Origin: Mucilaginibacter pedocola
GTDB lineage: Bacteria; Bacteroidota; Bacteroidia; Sphingobacteriales; Sphingobacteriaceae
Assembly (NCBI RefSeq): GCF_002013915.1
Contig: NZ_MBTF01000035.1
Span: forward strand, 248,001-312,000
DNA length: 64,000 bases
Direction: 5' to 3'
The notes below the pieces were generated by a model. The model made no database searches and was not told the origin of the DNA. It was given only the letters and a program-made list of their open reading frames with translations. Positions 1-8,934 of the stretch are shown here, one piece after another (position 1 is the first letter of the stretch; every line of letters starts with the position of its first letter). The translations under genes and the position numbers were made by a program.

Positions 1-528
1 AAAGCATCGCTACAAGCCGAACTGGATATTACCCGCGAGGTGAACAACCCCTTTGGTTACAGCCGCCAATTGGTGCAGGATACCTTAGGCAAGCGCAGTA
101 CATCGTTCTTCTTCCCGCATGGCAGCGATGCTTCGCCCTGGTGGCAGGGCGAGAATGCGCGGTTGGGTTCGGTAGCTACTGCTGCAAAAATGGCCGCACC
201 GCTGTTTAAAGATGATAAGATATTTTACAAGCAACTGCAAACCTACGCGCTCGATCAACTAAACTGGATATTAGGGCTGAACCCCTTTGATGCCAGTATG
301 CTGCAGGGCACGGGGCATAACAACCCGGCTTATGGTTTCTTTGGCACCTTTGAGTATACCAACGCGCCGGGCGGTATCGTAAACGGCATTACGTCGGGCT
401 TTGATGATGAGCATGATATCGACTTTAATATCCCCTATGCCGTATCGGGCAAAGATTCCGACTGGCGCTGGGCCGAGCAGTGGCTACCGCATGCTGCCTG
501 GTATTTATTGGCCGTAGCTACACCCTAA
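1..528 (+). CDS. Glycoside hydrolase family 9 (cellulase-type), C-terminal part
   Basis: The reading frame is open from base 1, so the gene starts outside the window; only the last ~175 residues are here. The stretch ILGLNPFDASMLQGTG followed by HNNP resembles the GH9 signature around the catalytic-cleft asparagine/histidine. The end, WRWAEQWLPHAAWYLLAV, resembles the C-terminal helix carrying the GH9 general acid (Glu in WAEQW). GH9 enzymes cut beta-1,4-glucans and related beta-glucosides, usually outside the cytoplasm. The stop is 9 bp before a ThuA-like gene, so it probably heads or continues an operon with the next three genes. Family assignment is fairly sure; endo/exo mode and substrate cannot be judged from the fragment. 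Confidence 0.75.
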   Translation, partial: KASLQAELDITREVNNPFGYSRQLVQDTLGKRSTSFFFPHGSDASPWWQGENARLGSVATAAKMAAPLFKDDKIFYKQLQTYALDQLNWILGLNPFDASMLQGTGHNNPAYGFFGTFEYTNAPGGIVNGITSGFDDEHDIDFNIPYAVSGKDSDWRWAEQWLPHAAWYLLAVATP

Positions 529-537
529 TATGCAACC

Positions 538-1284
538 ATGAAGAAGATAGTATTTACCTCGTTTATATTACTGCTAAGCATTGGTAGTACGTTAGCTCAA
601 AAAAGCAAGTTCCGCGTATTGATACTGGCATCGCGGGCAGACGACCACATGAAAATGATGGCCGCTGCAAAGCCCTTCTTTACCAAACTGGCTGCCGATA
701 GTGGCTTCACTATTGACTATACCGACGATACCAGCAAAGTAAACACAGCCAACCTGCGCCGGTATAAAGTATTTGTGATGTTGCAATTAGCCCCTTTCGA
801 TATGGCGTACCCACAGCAAGATGCTTTGCAAAAGTTTTGCGAGGATGGTAACGGCTGGGTGGGTATACATGCGGCGGGGCTTACCGGTAAAGAATTTTTA
901 GGACCCAATACGCGTTATTGGCAATGGTTCGAAGGTTTTATGGGTGGTGTTACTTATTCGCCCCACCCCAAATTTCAGCAGGCTACGGTGTTGGTAGAGG
1001 ATAGGAATCACCCCGCAACCCGGCGCTTACCCGCAAGCTTTACCATAGCCGACGAATGGTACGAGTTCAACAAAAGCCCGCGCGATAAAGTGCGCGTACT
1101 GGCAACAGTTGACGAAAGCACTTACAAACAAAACAAACCAATGGGCGACCACCCCATCATCTGGACGAACGAACAGTTCCGCCGCATGATATACATCGGC
1201 ATTGGCCACTCGCCTGATGATTTTGAGAACAAAGATTATGTAACCCTTATACACGATGCCATTGTTTGGGCGGCATCAAAATAA
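538..1284 (+). CDS. Secreted ThuA-like domain protein (first of three)
   Basis: A 248-residue protein with a signal peptide (MKKIVFTSFILLLSIGSTLAQ, cleaved after Ala-Gln). The rest is one ThuA-like (trehalose-utilisation/glutamine-amidotransferase-fold) domain, with a central GNGWVGIHAAG turn and the late motifs DEWYEF and MGDHPIIWT, also seen in the next two genes. ThuA domains are common in Bacteroidota sugar loci, often beside DUF1080 or glycosidase genes; their reaction is poorly established. The next gene starts 6 bp after the stop, so the two are co-transcribed. It is probably periplasmic. I cannot assign a substrate. Confidence 0.8.
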   Translation: MKKIVFTSFILLLSIGSTLAQKSKFRVLILASRADDHMKMMAAAKPFFTKLAADSGFTIDYTDDTSKVNTANLRRYKVFVMLQLAPFDMAYPQQDALQKFCEDGNGWVGIHAAGLTGKEFLGPNTRYWQWFEGFMGGVTYSPHPKFQQATVLVEDRNHPATRRLPASFTIADEWYEFNKSPRDKVRVLATVDESTYKQNKPMGDHPIIWTNEQFRRMIYIGIGHSPDDFENKDYVTLIHDAIVWAASK

Positions 1285-1290
1285 ACCGAT

Positions 1291-2049
1291 ATGAAACGAA
1301 TCCTTCTAATAGTCTTTTGTTGCCTTTTGGCATTTGCAAGTCGGGCACAAAAAGCCCCGCGTTTTAAAGTTTTGGCCCTTTATGAGAATGGCGGGCACCA
1401 CCTCGAATTTTCTAAAGCGGCCATGCCATGGCTCAATAAACTGGCAGCTGATAATAGTTTCATTGTAGATTACATCACCAATACCGACGGCATCGACAGC
1501 GCCTTTTTAAGCAAATACCAATTATTTATCCAGTTAGATTTTCCGCCATACGGCTGGAAGGATAAGGCCGTAAAAGCCTTTGAGCAATACATTAACGAAG
1601 GTAGGGGAGGCTGGATAGGTTTCCATCATGCTACTTTGCTGGGCGAGTTCGATGGCTTTGAGATGTGGCCCTGGTTCTACCAATTTATGGGGCAGGTTCG
1701 GTTTAAGAATTACATCCCCGCCTTTGCCAAGGGGCAGGTGAATGTAGAGGATAAAAAGCATCCCGTGATGAAGGGTATCCCGGCTTCGTTTTGGGTAGAA
1801 AAAGAAGAATGGTACACCTACGATAAAAGCCCCCGCCCCAATGTGCATGTGCTGGCCTCGGTAGATGAGAATACCTACCAACCCAATGGCGATGTGAAAA
1901 TGGGCGACCATCCCGTTATCTGGACCAACCCCGCTTACAAAGCCCGCAACGTTTACATTTTTATGGGGCATTCGCCTATTTTGTTTGATGATGCGAATTA
2001 CAAGCGGCTTTTCAGCAATGCTATATTTTGGGCAGCCGCTAAGAAATAA
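1291..2049 (+). CDS. Secreted ThuA-like domain protein (second of three)
   Basis: A 252-residue paralogue of the preceding gene. It has a signal peptide (MKRILLIVFCCLLAFASRAQ) and a single ThuA-like domain. Shared landmarks are GGWIGFHHAT (where the upstream copy has GWVGIHAAG), KEEWYTYDKSPRPNVHVLASVDE, MGDHPVIWT and MGHSP near the C-terminus. The copies have diverged well beyond recent duplication. It lies 6 bp after one ThuA gene and 18 bp before the next. Role unknown; by context it acts in the periplasm on sugars released by the neighbouring glycosidases, which is inference only. Confidence 0.8.
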   Translation: MKRILLIVFCCLLAFASRAQKAPRFKVLALYENGGHHLEFSKAAMPWLNKLAADNSFIVDYITNTDGIDSAFLSKYQLFIQLDFPPYGWKDKAVKAFEQYINEGRGGWIGFHHATLLGEFDGFEMWPWFYQFMGQVRFKNYIPAFAKGQVNVEDKKHPVMKGIPASFWVEKEEWYTYDKSPRPNVHVLASVDENTYQPNGDVKMGDHPVIWTNPAYKARNVYIFMGHSPILFDDANYKRLFSNAIFWAAAKK

Positions 2050-2067
2050 TTTCTAAACCTTATCACA

Positions 2068-3300
2068 ATGTTTTACAAAAGCCTCCTCCTTTGCCTGTTA
2101 CTGCCGCTGGCCTCCATGGCACAAACACCTGCACCCAAAGCAGTGTTGCCGCTGGTGCGCGGTAAAATTGTTTACGATTCTACTTATACTTCGACCGCCA
2201 TACTAACCGATGCGCAACTGTTCAGCAAAGCGGGGCAATGGTTCAAATCGGAATTTAAGTATCCGGGTAGCGGCGTTATGCGGGTTGATAAAGAAAGCCA
2301 TAGCGTAACCGGCACAGGTATTTTTAAGATACCGGTGAGCAGCAGCGGGCATTATTATTGGATGCGCATTAACTTAACCCTGCAACATACCACGGCGGGT
2401 TACAGGTTTATTGTGGACAAGATATTTGAGCAACCCGTTGAGCCGGGCATCAGCAACGAATACTCGAAGCTGGAATACCGCTGGTGGGATTACCGCAAAG
2501 GCAAGCACTGGTCGGCAGAGGATGACGCGCTGTTTACCGGGTTTGTGGATGCATTGGGCAAAATGCGGAAATCGTTACAAAACGCATTCGCACTATCCGC
2601 GCAGGCACAGCAGCCAAAATTTAAAGCACTGGCCTTTTACTCAACCATTGTGGAACCCGACCATGTGGACTTTGCACGCGATTGCATCAGCTTCTACACA
2701 AAAATGGCAGCCGACAGGAATTTTGTGTTCGATACTACCACCAACTGGAAAAAACTGAACCCCGCCAACCTGAAAGATTACCAGGTAGTAGTTTGGATAA
2801 ACGATTTCCCGCAGGACGAAGCCCAGCGCAAAACCTTTGAAGATTTTATGGAGAACGGCGGTGCGTGGATGGGCTACCACGTATCGGGCTATAACGATGG
2901 TACCACCAAATGGCCCTGGATAGTGCAGTTTTTAGGCGCTACCTTTCATAACAACAACTGGCCGCCGCTACCAGCAAAATTAATAGTAGATGATAACACG
3001 CACCCTGCTACCAAAAGCCTGCCCAAAAACTATGTAGCACCCATTACGGAGTGGTACGGTTGGAAACCCAACCCGCGCGATAATAAGGATATAAAAGTAT
3101 TGCTCACCATGGACCCCGCCAATTACCCCTTGGGTAAAAAGGATGTGATACGTGGCGGCGACATCCCGGTAGTGTGGACCAACACCCGCTACCGCATGAT
3201 ATACCTCAACATGGGCCACGGCGATGCTGTATTTAATTCGCCACTGCAAAATAAAATGTTTAGCGATGCCATGCTTTGGCTGGGAACAGGAGCGAAATAG
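2068..3300 (+). CDS. DUF4468-like / ThuA-like two-domain secreted protein
   Basis: A 410-residue protein with a signal peptide (MFYKSLLLCLLLPLASMAQ). Residues ~28-175 form an extra N-terminal domain whose pattern (VRGKIVYDSTYTS, a G-W-F motif, TGTGIFKIPV, YRFIVDKIFEQP) resembles DUF4468, a TBP-like-fold domain of Bacteroidota envelope proteins. Residues ~180-410 are a ThuA-like domain with GGAWMGYHVSG, ITEWYGWKPNPRDN, GGDIPVVWTN and MGHGD, matching the two upstream genes. It ends the apparent GH9/ThuA operon and is followed by a large hairpin repeat. The ThuA assignment is solid; the DUF4468 assignment is from pattern only. Function unknown. Confidence 0.75.
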   Translation: MFYKSLLLCLLLPLASMAQTPAPKAVLPLVRGKIVYDSTYTSTAILTDAQLFSKAGQWFKSEFKYPGSGVMRVDKESHSVTGTGIFKIPVSSSGHYYWMRINLTLQHTTAGYRFIVDKIFEQPVEPGISNEYSKLEYRWWDYRKGKHWSAEDDALFTGFVDALGKMRKSLQNAFALSAQAQQPKFKALAFYSTIVEPDHVDFARDCISFYTKMAADRNFVFDTTTNWKKLNPANLKDYQVVVWINDFPQDEAQRKTFEDFMENGGAWMGYHVSGYNDGTTKWPWIVQFLGATFHNNNWPPLPAKLIVDDNTHPATKSLPKNYVAPITEWYGWKPNPRDNKDIKVLLTMDPANYPLGKKDVIRGGDIPVVWTNTRYRMIYLNMGHGDAVFNSPLQNKMFSDAMLWLGTGAK

Positions 3301-3340
3301 CAGAGGGCAGTACCACTTAGTTAGAAGTTCAACATCGTAG

Positions 3341-3473
3341 AGGTTTAAGCTTTGTAGAAACCATGAAAAAACAAGGCAACGCCGTTAGGTGTTGAACCCG
3401 GCTTAGTTGAGCACCTACGGCGCTCGAAAGCGTGGTTGAATGGTTTTCTACAAAGCTTTTAGCCCGATGGGCT
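3341..3473. repeat. Nested inverted-repeat (REP-like) element
   Basis: An 18-bp arm at 3347-3364 is matched in inverted orientation, with one inserted T, at 3440-3458. Inside lies a second inverted pair (3381-3397 with 3406-3421, two mismatches plus one extra base). A third small perfect hairpin (AGCCC-GAT-GGGCT) sits at 3461-3473. The whole could fold as one long branched hairpin. It lies between convergent genes, where such dispersed palindromic elements are commonly found in Bacteroidota, and may also end transcription from both sides. No second copy is seen in this window, so calling it a dispersed repeat is inference. Confidence 0.55.
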
Positions 3474-3512
3474 AACAAAATCGCCTAACTTATCTTAATT
3501 AACTGCCAATGG

Positions 3513-6413
3513 TTATTTTGTTGCCTCTATCAGGAAATCGTACAAATTAGTTTCCGTAACAATCTGCAGTTTTTTGCGCAGGCGATAGCGGCTCACCTCT
3601 ACTCCCTTCAGCGAGATGTTGAGTAGTTGGGCAATTTCTTTTGATGACAGGTTGAGCCGCAGGTAGGCGCAAAGCTTAAGGTCGGTGGGGGATAGGTTAG
3701 GGAATTTGGCTTTTAGCTTGCTGAGGAAGTTGTTGTGCACCTCGTCAAAATACAGCGCAAAATTATCCCAGTCCTCGCTGCTTTTTTCGCTATCGCCCAG
3801 AAGGCGGAACACGCTTCTGAATTGATGCCCGGCATCGGGTATGTTCAGTTTTTTGAGTAACTGTTCCAGCTCTTCCTCAATATCCTGCAATAGCTTGCCA
3901 CGGCCTACCATCTGCATAGTTAGTGTTGCCAGCTCTTTGTTTTTATAGTTCAGGTCGGCTTCCAGTTTATCGTTACGCAGGGCAATAATTTCTTTCTCGT
4001 TGCGGTCGAGCTCCAGGCTGTGCAGATAGCTGAGGCGGCGTTGCTCATCTTCGTGCCGGCGTTGCTGCAGGGCCAGTCGTTTTTGCTGTAAGCGGACACC
4101 TGCATAAACCAAGGCAGCTACCAACGCAGCATAAAGCAGGTAGGCCCAAATGGTTTGGTACCAGGCTGGCTCTACAATAAAAGTATAACCCAATGGTGCC
4201 GACTCCGCACCAAAGCTGTTCCGCGCCTTTACCCAAAAGGTGTATTTACCGTAGGGGAGATTGGTATAATCTTTTTCGGTTTTGCTGGCCCATTCCGCCC
4301 ATTCTTTATCAAAGCCTTTCAGTTTGTAGGTAAACTCCCGGGTATTGTTAGGGCTGAACGAGGTAGACGAGTATTCGAAACGAAAGGAGTTCCATTTATT
4401 GGGTAAAGATATTACCTGCCCGGCATCCGGTGCACCCGTACCTGTAAAGTACCCGCCAAAGATAACACTATCCTTTTCGCCAACGGCCGTTACCGATGAT
4501 AGTAGCACTTGCTGTTTTACAGCCGCAGCAGCGTACTTTTTATAGTTTAAATGGAATACGCCATCATCGCTCCCCACAAAAATATTTTCGGCATCGTAAG
4601 GGTAAATGTATTGCGCCGACCTTGCCTTTTGCCCGGCTACTTCGGGGAAATAAGTAACTGTGTAAGCTTGGCTACCGGCGGGTTTGCTGAAGTCGGCCAC
4701 CCCGGCGCGCTGGCCGCAAATGAACCAGATTTTCCCCGCTGCATCGGTAGTTAAGAACTGAACGCCTGCATCGCCGAATAGCTTTTGGTAAAAATGAGAA
4801 CGAACGAATTTGTCTTTTCCTGCATCGTATTCATAAACGCCGCTAACCGTGGCGGCTACAATTTGGTTGCGGATAAAGTTTACGCGGTTATTGGCTGATG
4901 ACGGCAACCCGTTCTTGCCCGTGTAATGGGTAGCGTGCAATACCTTTTGATGGTTGGGCGATAGTTGTGCTTTATATATCCCCCGGAACGGGTGCGATGC
5001 CCAGACATTACCCCCGGCATCAACCGCCAAATTCCCTAACGATTCGTAAATGCCATTTATCCGGTCAACAAAGCCGAGCGCGCCGCCTTGCCGGTTCAGC
5101 AACTGGAAACCTGTGTAGGTGCCCGCCACCACATGGTTGGTGTTGGGCAATTGCTTCAGCATCCAGGCACCCGGGCCGGGTGTAATTGGTGTAGCCGAGT
5201 AGCCGTTGATAGCCAGAACGCCATCCTGGTGGCCGGCATATAGCTGCCCGTTAATTTCGGTAAAACTCCAGGCCTGCCCCTTGGTGCCGGTAACTTCGGT
5301 AAAGGCGGCGTTTTGTTTACTGATATCCCGCTGAAGGGTACTAAGCGGCGTAGCGTAAATGCCATTGGAGGTACCAATGTATAATGTATTATCGAAAACG
5401 GTAACCGCATTGCTTTTGAGCCTGTTATTATGGTTAGGGGTGATTCGGGTGACCGCGGTGTTGTAAAAAATATGGTCGGTGCCGCTCTCCAATCCAAGCC
5501 ACAAGTTATGGCTATCATCGGCAAAGACACTGTGTACATTGTTGTTTTGCAACCCTTGTGCCGTAGTGTAGTGGGCTGTAACCCTAAGTGCTTTATCCAA
5601 TATAAAAACGCCCTTTGCTGCGGTACCAATTAGGTATTGTCCGTTGGGCATGCCTTGCATAAAGTTCACCGGGTCGGTGCGTAATTCGGTGTTTATGGCG
5701 GCAGGGGCGGGTGTAACTTTTCGTCCGCTTAAAAACAGCAGTCCGTTATTGCGGGTAGCCAGCAGCAAGGTGTCGCGCCCGTATTCGGCTATGCCGGTTA
5801 TACGGGTAGTTATGGCGCCATCGGTAGCAGGCTGCCATTTGCCCTGCCCGAACGTGAGCAGCCCCAGGTCTTTATCATAAGCAAAAAGTTCCTTGCCCGC
5901 ACAAGCCAGCATCATCCATGCGGATGGCGCATCAAAAGTGTGTATGGTATTGTTCTTTAGCTCGAAGATGCATTCGATGGTGCGGAAAAACACCTCATCG
6001 TTATACAGCACAATATCCCATACATCTGCAAATTGCCGCGCTTTAAGCGGCAGTAGTTGGGTGAGCGAATGGTATTTCAGTAGTCCTTGTGCGTTGGGAA
6101 AAAAGTAGCCGATCTCATCAAGCCCGCCAACCCATATACGCCCCTTCCCATCTATAGCTACCGACTTGATGCCGCTTTTGTTGGGGAGCAGGTAAGTTTT
6201 CCAGTAAGTACCATCGAAACAAAGCAGTCCCTCATCATTAGCAAAATAAAGCCTGCCGCCGGCATCTTGTGCGGTGTGCCAAATGTCGTTTGCCGCGCGG
6301 TACTGTTCGGGTTTATAGTTGTTTATAGCCGGTGTACCCAGCATATTTTGTGCCTTGCATGGCAGCAAAAAAGCATAAATAACAAAGGGCAGCAGGGCGA
6401 AAAACTTCTTCAT
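3513..6413 (-). CDS. Transmembrane beta-propeller / Y_Y_Y regulator with LuxR-type HTH
   Basis: A 966-residue protein that senses outside the inner membrane and presumably binds DNA inside. Order: signal sequence (1-22); Reg_prop-type beta-propeller repeats (~30-625, with recurring GRIWVGG, NLWLGLESG and KIWFICG blades); Y_Y_Y domain (~685-746, ending GKYTFWVKARNSFG); one membrane helix (~754-773); coiled coil (~775-850); LuxR-type helix-turn-helix (~905-955, LSPTDLKLCAYLRLNLSSKEIAQ then VEVSRYRLRKKL). There is no histidine-kinase core and no receiver, so it differs from classical hybrid two-component systems: it looks like a one-component membrane regulator. It sits beside GH51 and GH127 genes and likely responds to an oligosaccharide from arabinose-containing glycans. 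A double palindrome precedes its start codon. Confidence 0.85.
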   Translation of the reverse strand: MKKFFALLPFVIYAFLLPCKAQNMLGTPAINNYKPEQYRAANDIWHTAQDAGGRLYFANDEGLLCFDGTYWKTYLLPNKSGIKSVAIDGKGRIWVGGLDEIGYFFPNAQGLLKYHSLTQLLPLKARQFADVWDIVLYNDEVFFRTIECIFELKNNTIHTFDAPSAWMMLACAGKELFAYDKDLGLLTFGQGKWQPATDGAITTRITGIAEYGRDTLLLATRNNGLLFLSGRKVTPAPAAINTELRTDPVNFMQGMPNGQYLIGTAAKGVFILDKALRVTAHYTTAQGLQNNNVHSVFADDSHNLWLGLESGTDHIFYNTAVTRITPNHNNRLKSNAVTVFDNTLYIGTSNGIYATPLSTLQRDISKQNAAFTEVTGTKGQAWSFTEINGQLYAGHQDGVLAINGYSATPITPGPGAWMLKQLPNTNHVVAGTYTGFQLLNRQGGALGFVDRINGIYESLGNLAVDAGGNVWASHPFRGIYKAQLSPNHQKVLHATHYTGKNGLPSSANNRVNFIRNQIVAATVSGVYEYDAGKDKFVRSHFYQKLFGDAGVQFLTTDAAGKIWFICGQRAGVADFSKPAGSQAYTVTYFPEVAGQKARSAQYIYPYDAENIFVGSDDGVFHLNYKKYAAAAVKQQVLLSSVTAVGEKDSVIFGGYFTGTGAPDAGQVISLPNKWNSFRFEYSSTSFSPNNTREFTYKLKGFDKEWAEWASKTEKDYTNLPYGKYTFWVKARNSFGAESAPLGYTFIVEPAWYQTIWAYLLYAALVAALVYAGVRLQQKRLALQQRRHEDEQRRLSYLHSLELDRNEKEIIALRNDKLEADLNYKNKELATLTMQMVGRGKLLQDIEEELEQLLKKLNIPDAGHQFRSVFRLLGDSEKSSEDWDNFALYFDEVHNNFLSKLKAKFPNLSPTDLKLCAYLRLNLSSKEIAQLLNISLKGVEVSRYRLRKKLQIVTETNLYDFLIEATK

Positions 6414-6423
6414 TTACAGGCAT

Positions 6424-6454
6424 CGGTTAACCGTATTTAACATGCGGTTAACCG
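6424..6454 (-). promoter_or_regulatory. Double palindromic operator upstream of the LuxR-type regulator
   Basis: The perfect 10-bp palindrome CGGTTAACCG occurs twice, at 6424-6433 and 6445-6454. The repeat period is exactly 21 bp (two helical turns), and the nearer copy is 10 bp from the start codon at 6413. LuxR-type HTH domains bind such palindromes as dimers, so autoregulation by the downstream gene is the simplest reading. This is inference; no other copy was noticed in the window. Confidence 0.55.
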
Positions 6455-6498
6455 AGCCGTAATTTAGTCAACATTTGGCAATGGCGTGCCGTTGGTTT

Positions 6499-8934
6499 TT
6501 ATCTTTTAAAACGCATTATAGTATAAGAGTTCGGTAGGAAGGTGTACTCCTTTTGCAGGGATATCACCTTGCTCAAAGGCGAAACTCTACTGGGTTCCTC
6601 CAATGTGTTTTCTGCCGAAGGCGGGGCGCTGATAGTAGTTACGGCAACTTGCCCCGTGGCTTTAAAATTGGTGATATCAAGCGCAGAGGTTACTTCGCTT
6701 TTGCCCGTATTCACAATGTGCAATACCAGTTCTTTACCATCATCCGAGCGGGTGGCGCTTACATCAAGCGGGCCTTCAACCGTTTCGGCAATGCGCAACC
6801 TCTGGTGGTTGGCCGATGCCATTTGCTGCACGTAGAAGGGCGGCATACCCCAAACTTTATCTGGTGTGAAGAATATTTGCCCCTGGTCCCAGTCGTTATC
6901 ATTTTGCAGGTAAGGTTGCAGGGCATTGGCCGGGCATGAGGTAAGCACAAAATCGCCGTGGCGGCGTATGGCATTCAGCGTAGTGGCGTGGCCCAATGCA
7001 CGTTGCATATTGTGCAGCCCGCCATTTTCTTCAAACACGGCGCACTTCATTTTGGTGGCCGGGTCCCATTGCAAAAACAGATCATGCATGTGTTGGATGT
7101 TCTTATCCACCGTGGTGCCCGCAGCAGCTTCGTCGGCATCGGTGTGCAGGTCCCAATAATCGGCTCGGCCGTTTATAGCTTTAAATACGATCTCCATATT
7201 GGGCGATTTAGGCCGCCACCAGGCAGCGCAAACTACTTTTATAGCCGGGTTTTTAGCATGAATGGCATCGTACAGGATGTTAAAGCGTTGGGCGTAATGT
7301 TCGTAATCTTCCTTTTTATCGCCCCATATCACTTCCTCATTCCCAATTTCTATGTACTTCACCGGGTAAGGTTTAGGGTGCCCAACGGCCGCGCGTTTTG
7401 CGCCCCATGCAGTGCTTTTATCAGCGGTTAAATACTCCACCATGTTGGCAATATCCTCAGCCGAATCTTCGGTATTAACGGCAAAGGCGCTCGTGAATCC
7501 GGCTGCCTCGCATAACTGCAAAAACTCCTCGAAGCCAAACCCGTTGTTCGACCACGGGTACCAATGCCCTCTGTAGGGCGGGCGCAGGCTTTGCGGGCCC
7601 GTCATGTTCTTCCAGTTATATTCTTTTGCGTTCACCATGGTACCGCCATAGCGTAAAAAGCTAAGCCCTTCCTTTTGCATCATGCCGGCAATATCCGCCC
7701 GCAGGTTTAGTCCTTTAAATTCATCCTGAGGTGCTCCGCTGAGCGATGCGCGGTCGATCAAAAGCTTTCCTTTTCCCAGTAGGCGTATCACCAAATTGCC
7801 GCGGGCGGTACTGCCTGTAGTTTGCAGGCTGAAAGAGTACTTTTTCCATGCCGAAGAAACACCGCTAATGGTTGCTTTTGCATAAATGGTTTTGGCATCA
7901 TCGCTCTCCAGCGTAACCATAACCGTTCCGCTGTAGCCCTGCGCTTTCAGGTAAACAAACCCCGGATAACGCTGCCCTTTTTTTATACTGATGCCCCAAT
8001 GGTTAAGCCCGGCGTTGGAAATGCCGGCTTTGGAATTAGCGGTTAAAGCCTCTATTACCTGTGCCTGCCTGCCCGATACAGCATCGGCCGAATCGAGTGA
8101 ATATTTTACCGCCGCTACCGGTCCCACAGGCTTCCATTGAAAGCTTACTTGTAGTGCCGTAACGGGAGTAAGGCTTGCTTCTTTACTTTTATTACCATCG
8201 GCATCTATAGCTATGTTTTGAAAACTTGCCGCAGCATTGTTGGTGTACAAACCGACGCTTCCTGCCGGGAGGGGCGTTTTATCGCTATAGTCGATAACCG
8301 GTGTTTCGCTGCTGTTCACGTAAACCGATATGTGGTTGCCTGTGGCTTTTATCTTAAGGTGGACTTCGTTTTTAATATCGATATCTTCTGCACTTTCGTC
8401 TACCAGTGCAGGCCTGCCGTTGAATTTTTCGAGCCTTATTCGGCGTTGCCCTTTGCTGCAGCTTACGCGGTAACCATTAAAATAAGGGCTTCCGGGCGTA
8501 GCTTTTGTTACCCGGAATAAGAGTCCTGCATCGCGCCCCCTATCTGTAAAGGCAATATCGGCTTCTATAGAGCCGTTGTTGGTCTGTACGCCATTGCGCA
8601 ATATGGTATATCCCGGGCCTGCTGCCGAGCCTGCGCCACCACCGCCAATGCGCCACTCGCCTTGCAGGTTGGCCCAGCCCTTAAAGGCATGGGCAAGTGC
8701 GGGTTCTTCAAAGTTGCCGCCGTAAATGCGCTCGCCATAAATACCGCCGTAAACCTCGTGATTCACATCCTCAATGCACGAACCATACAGCGTAGCAGGC
8801 ACTTTATTTAGAACCTTAGCGGCATCGATAGTAATATGTGCCGATTGAGCATCGGCCGCCGCGGTTTTAAAGAGTAATACAGAGAAAATGCCCGCCTTTG
8901 TGAGGAGGTTGATAGATGATCGGGATATGTTCAT
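6499..8934 (-). CDS. Alpha-L-arabinofuranosidase, GH51, with inserted carbohydrate-binding-type domains
   Basis: An 811-residue secreted enzyme (signal peptide ~1-30) that should remove alpha-L-arabinofuranosyl side chains from arabinoxylan, arabinan or similar glycans. The N-terminal barrel strand (LYGSCIEDVNHEVYGGIYGERI, residues ~50-70) is separated from the rest of the barrel by two beta-sandwich-like regions: a LamG/DUF1080-like part (~85-245) and a CBM4_9-like part (~260-400). The barrel resumes at ~405; GNE at 531-533 gives the acid/base Glu533, and CAVFEENGG places the nucleophile at Glu635 or Glu636. A C-terminal beta domain follows. It lies 85 bp downstream of the regulator start on the same strand, so it would be transcribed first and may share its transcript. 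Confidence 0.88.
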   Translation of the reverse strand: MNISRSSINLLTKAGIFSVLLFKTAAADAQSAHITIDAAKVLNKVPATLYGSCIEDVNHEVYGGIYGERIYGGNFEEPALAHAFKGWANLQGEWRIGGGGAGSAAGPGYTILRNGVQTNNGSIEADIAFTDRGRDAGLLFRVTKATPGSPYFNGYRVSCSKGQRRIRLEKFNGRPALVDESAEDIDIKNEVHLKIKATGNHISVYVNSSETPVIDYSDKTPLPAGSVGLYTNNAAASFQNIAIDADGNKSKEASLTPVTALQVSFQWKPVGPVAAVKYSLDSADAVSGRQAQVIEALTANSKAGISNAGLNHWGISIKKGQRYPGFVYLKAQGYSGTVMVTLESDDAKTIYAKATISGVSSAWKKYSFSLQTTGSTARGNLVIRLLGKGKLLIDRASLSGAPQDEFKGLNLRADIAGMMQKEGLSFLRYGGTMVNAKEYNWKNMTGPQSLRPPYRGHWYPWSNNGFGFEEFLQLCEAAGFTSAFAVNTEDSAEDIANMVEYLTADKSTAWGAKRAAVGHPKPYPVKYIEIGNEEVIWGDKKEDYEHYAQRFNILYDAIHAKNPAIKVVCAAWWRPKSPNMEIVFKAINGRADYWDLHTDADEAAAGTTVDKNIQHMHDLFLQWDPATKMKCAVFEENGGLHNMQRALGHATTLNAIRRHGDFVLTSCPANALQPYLQNDNDWDQGQIFFTPDKVWGMPPFYVQQMASANHQRLRIAETVEGPLDVSATRSDDGKELVLHIVNTGKSEVTSALDITNFKATGQVAVTTISAPPSAENTLEEPSRVSPLSKVISLQKEYTFLPNSYTIMRFKR

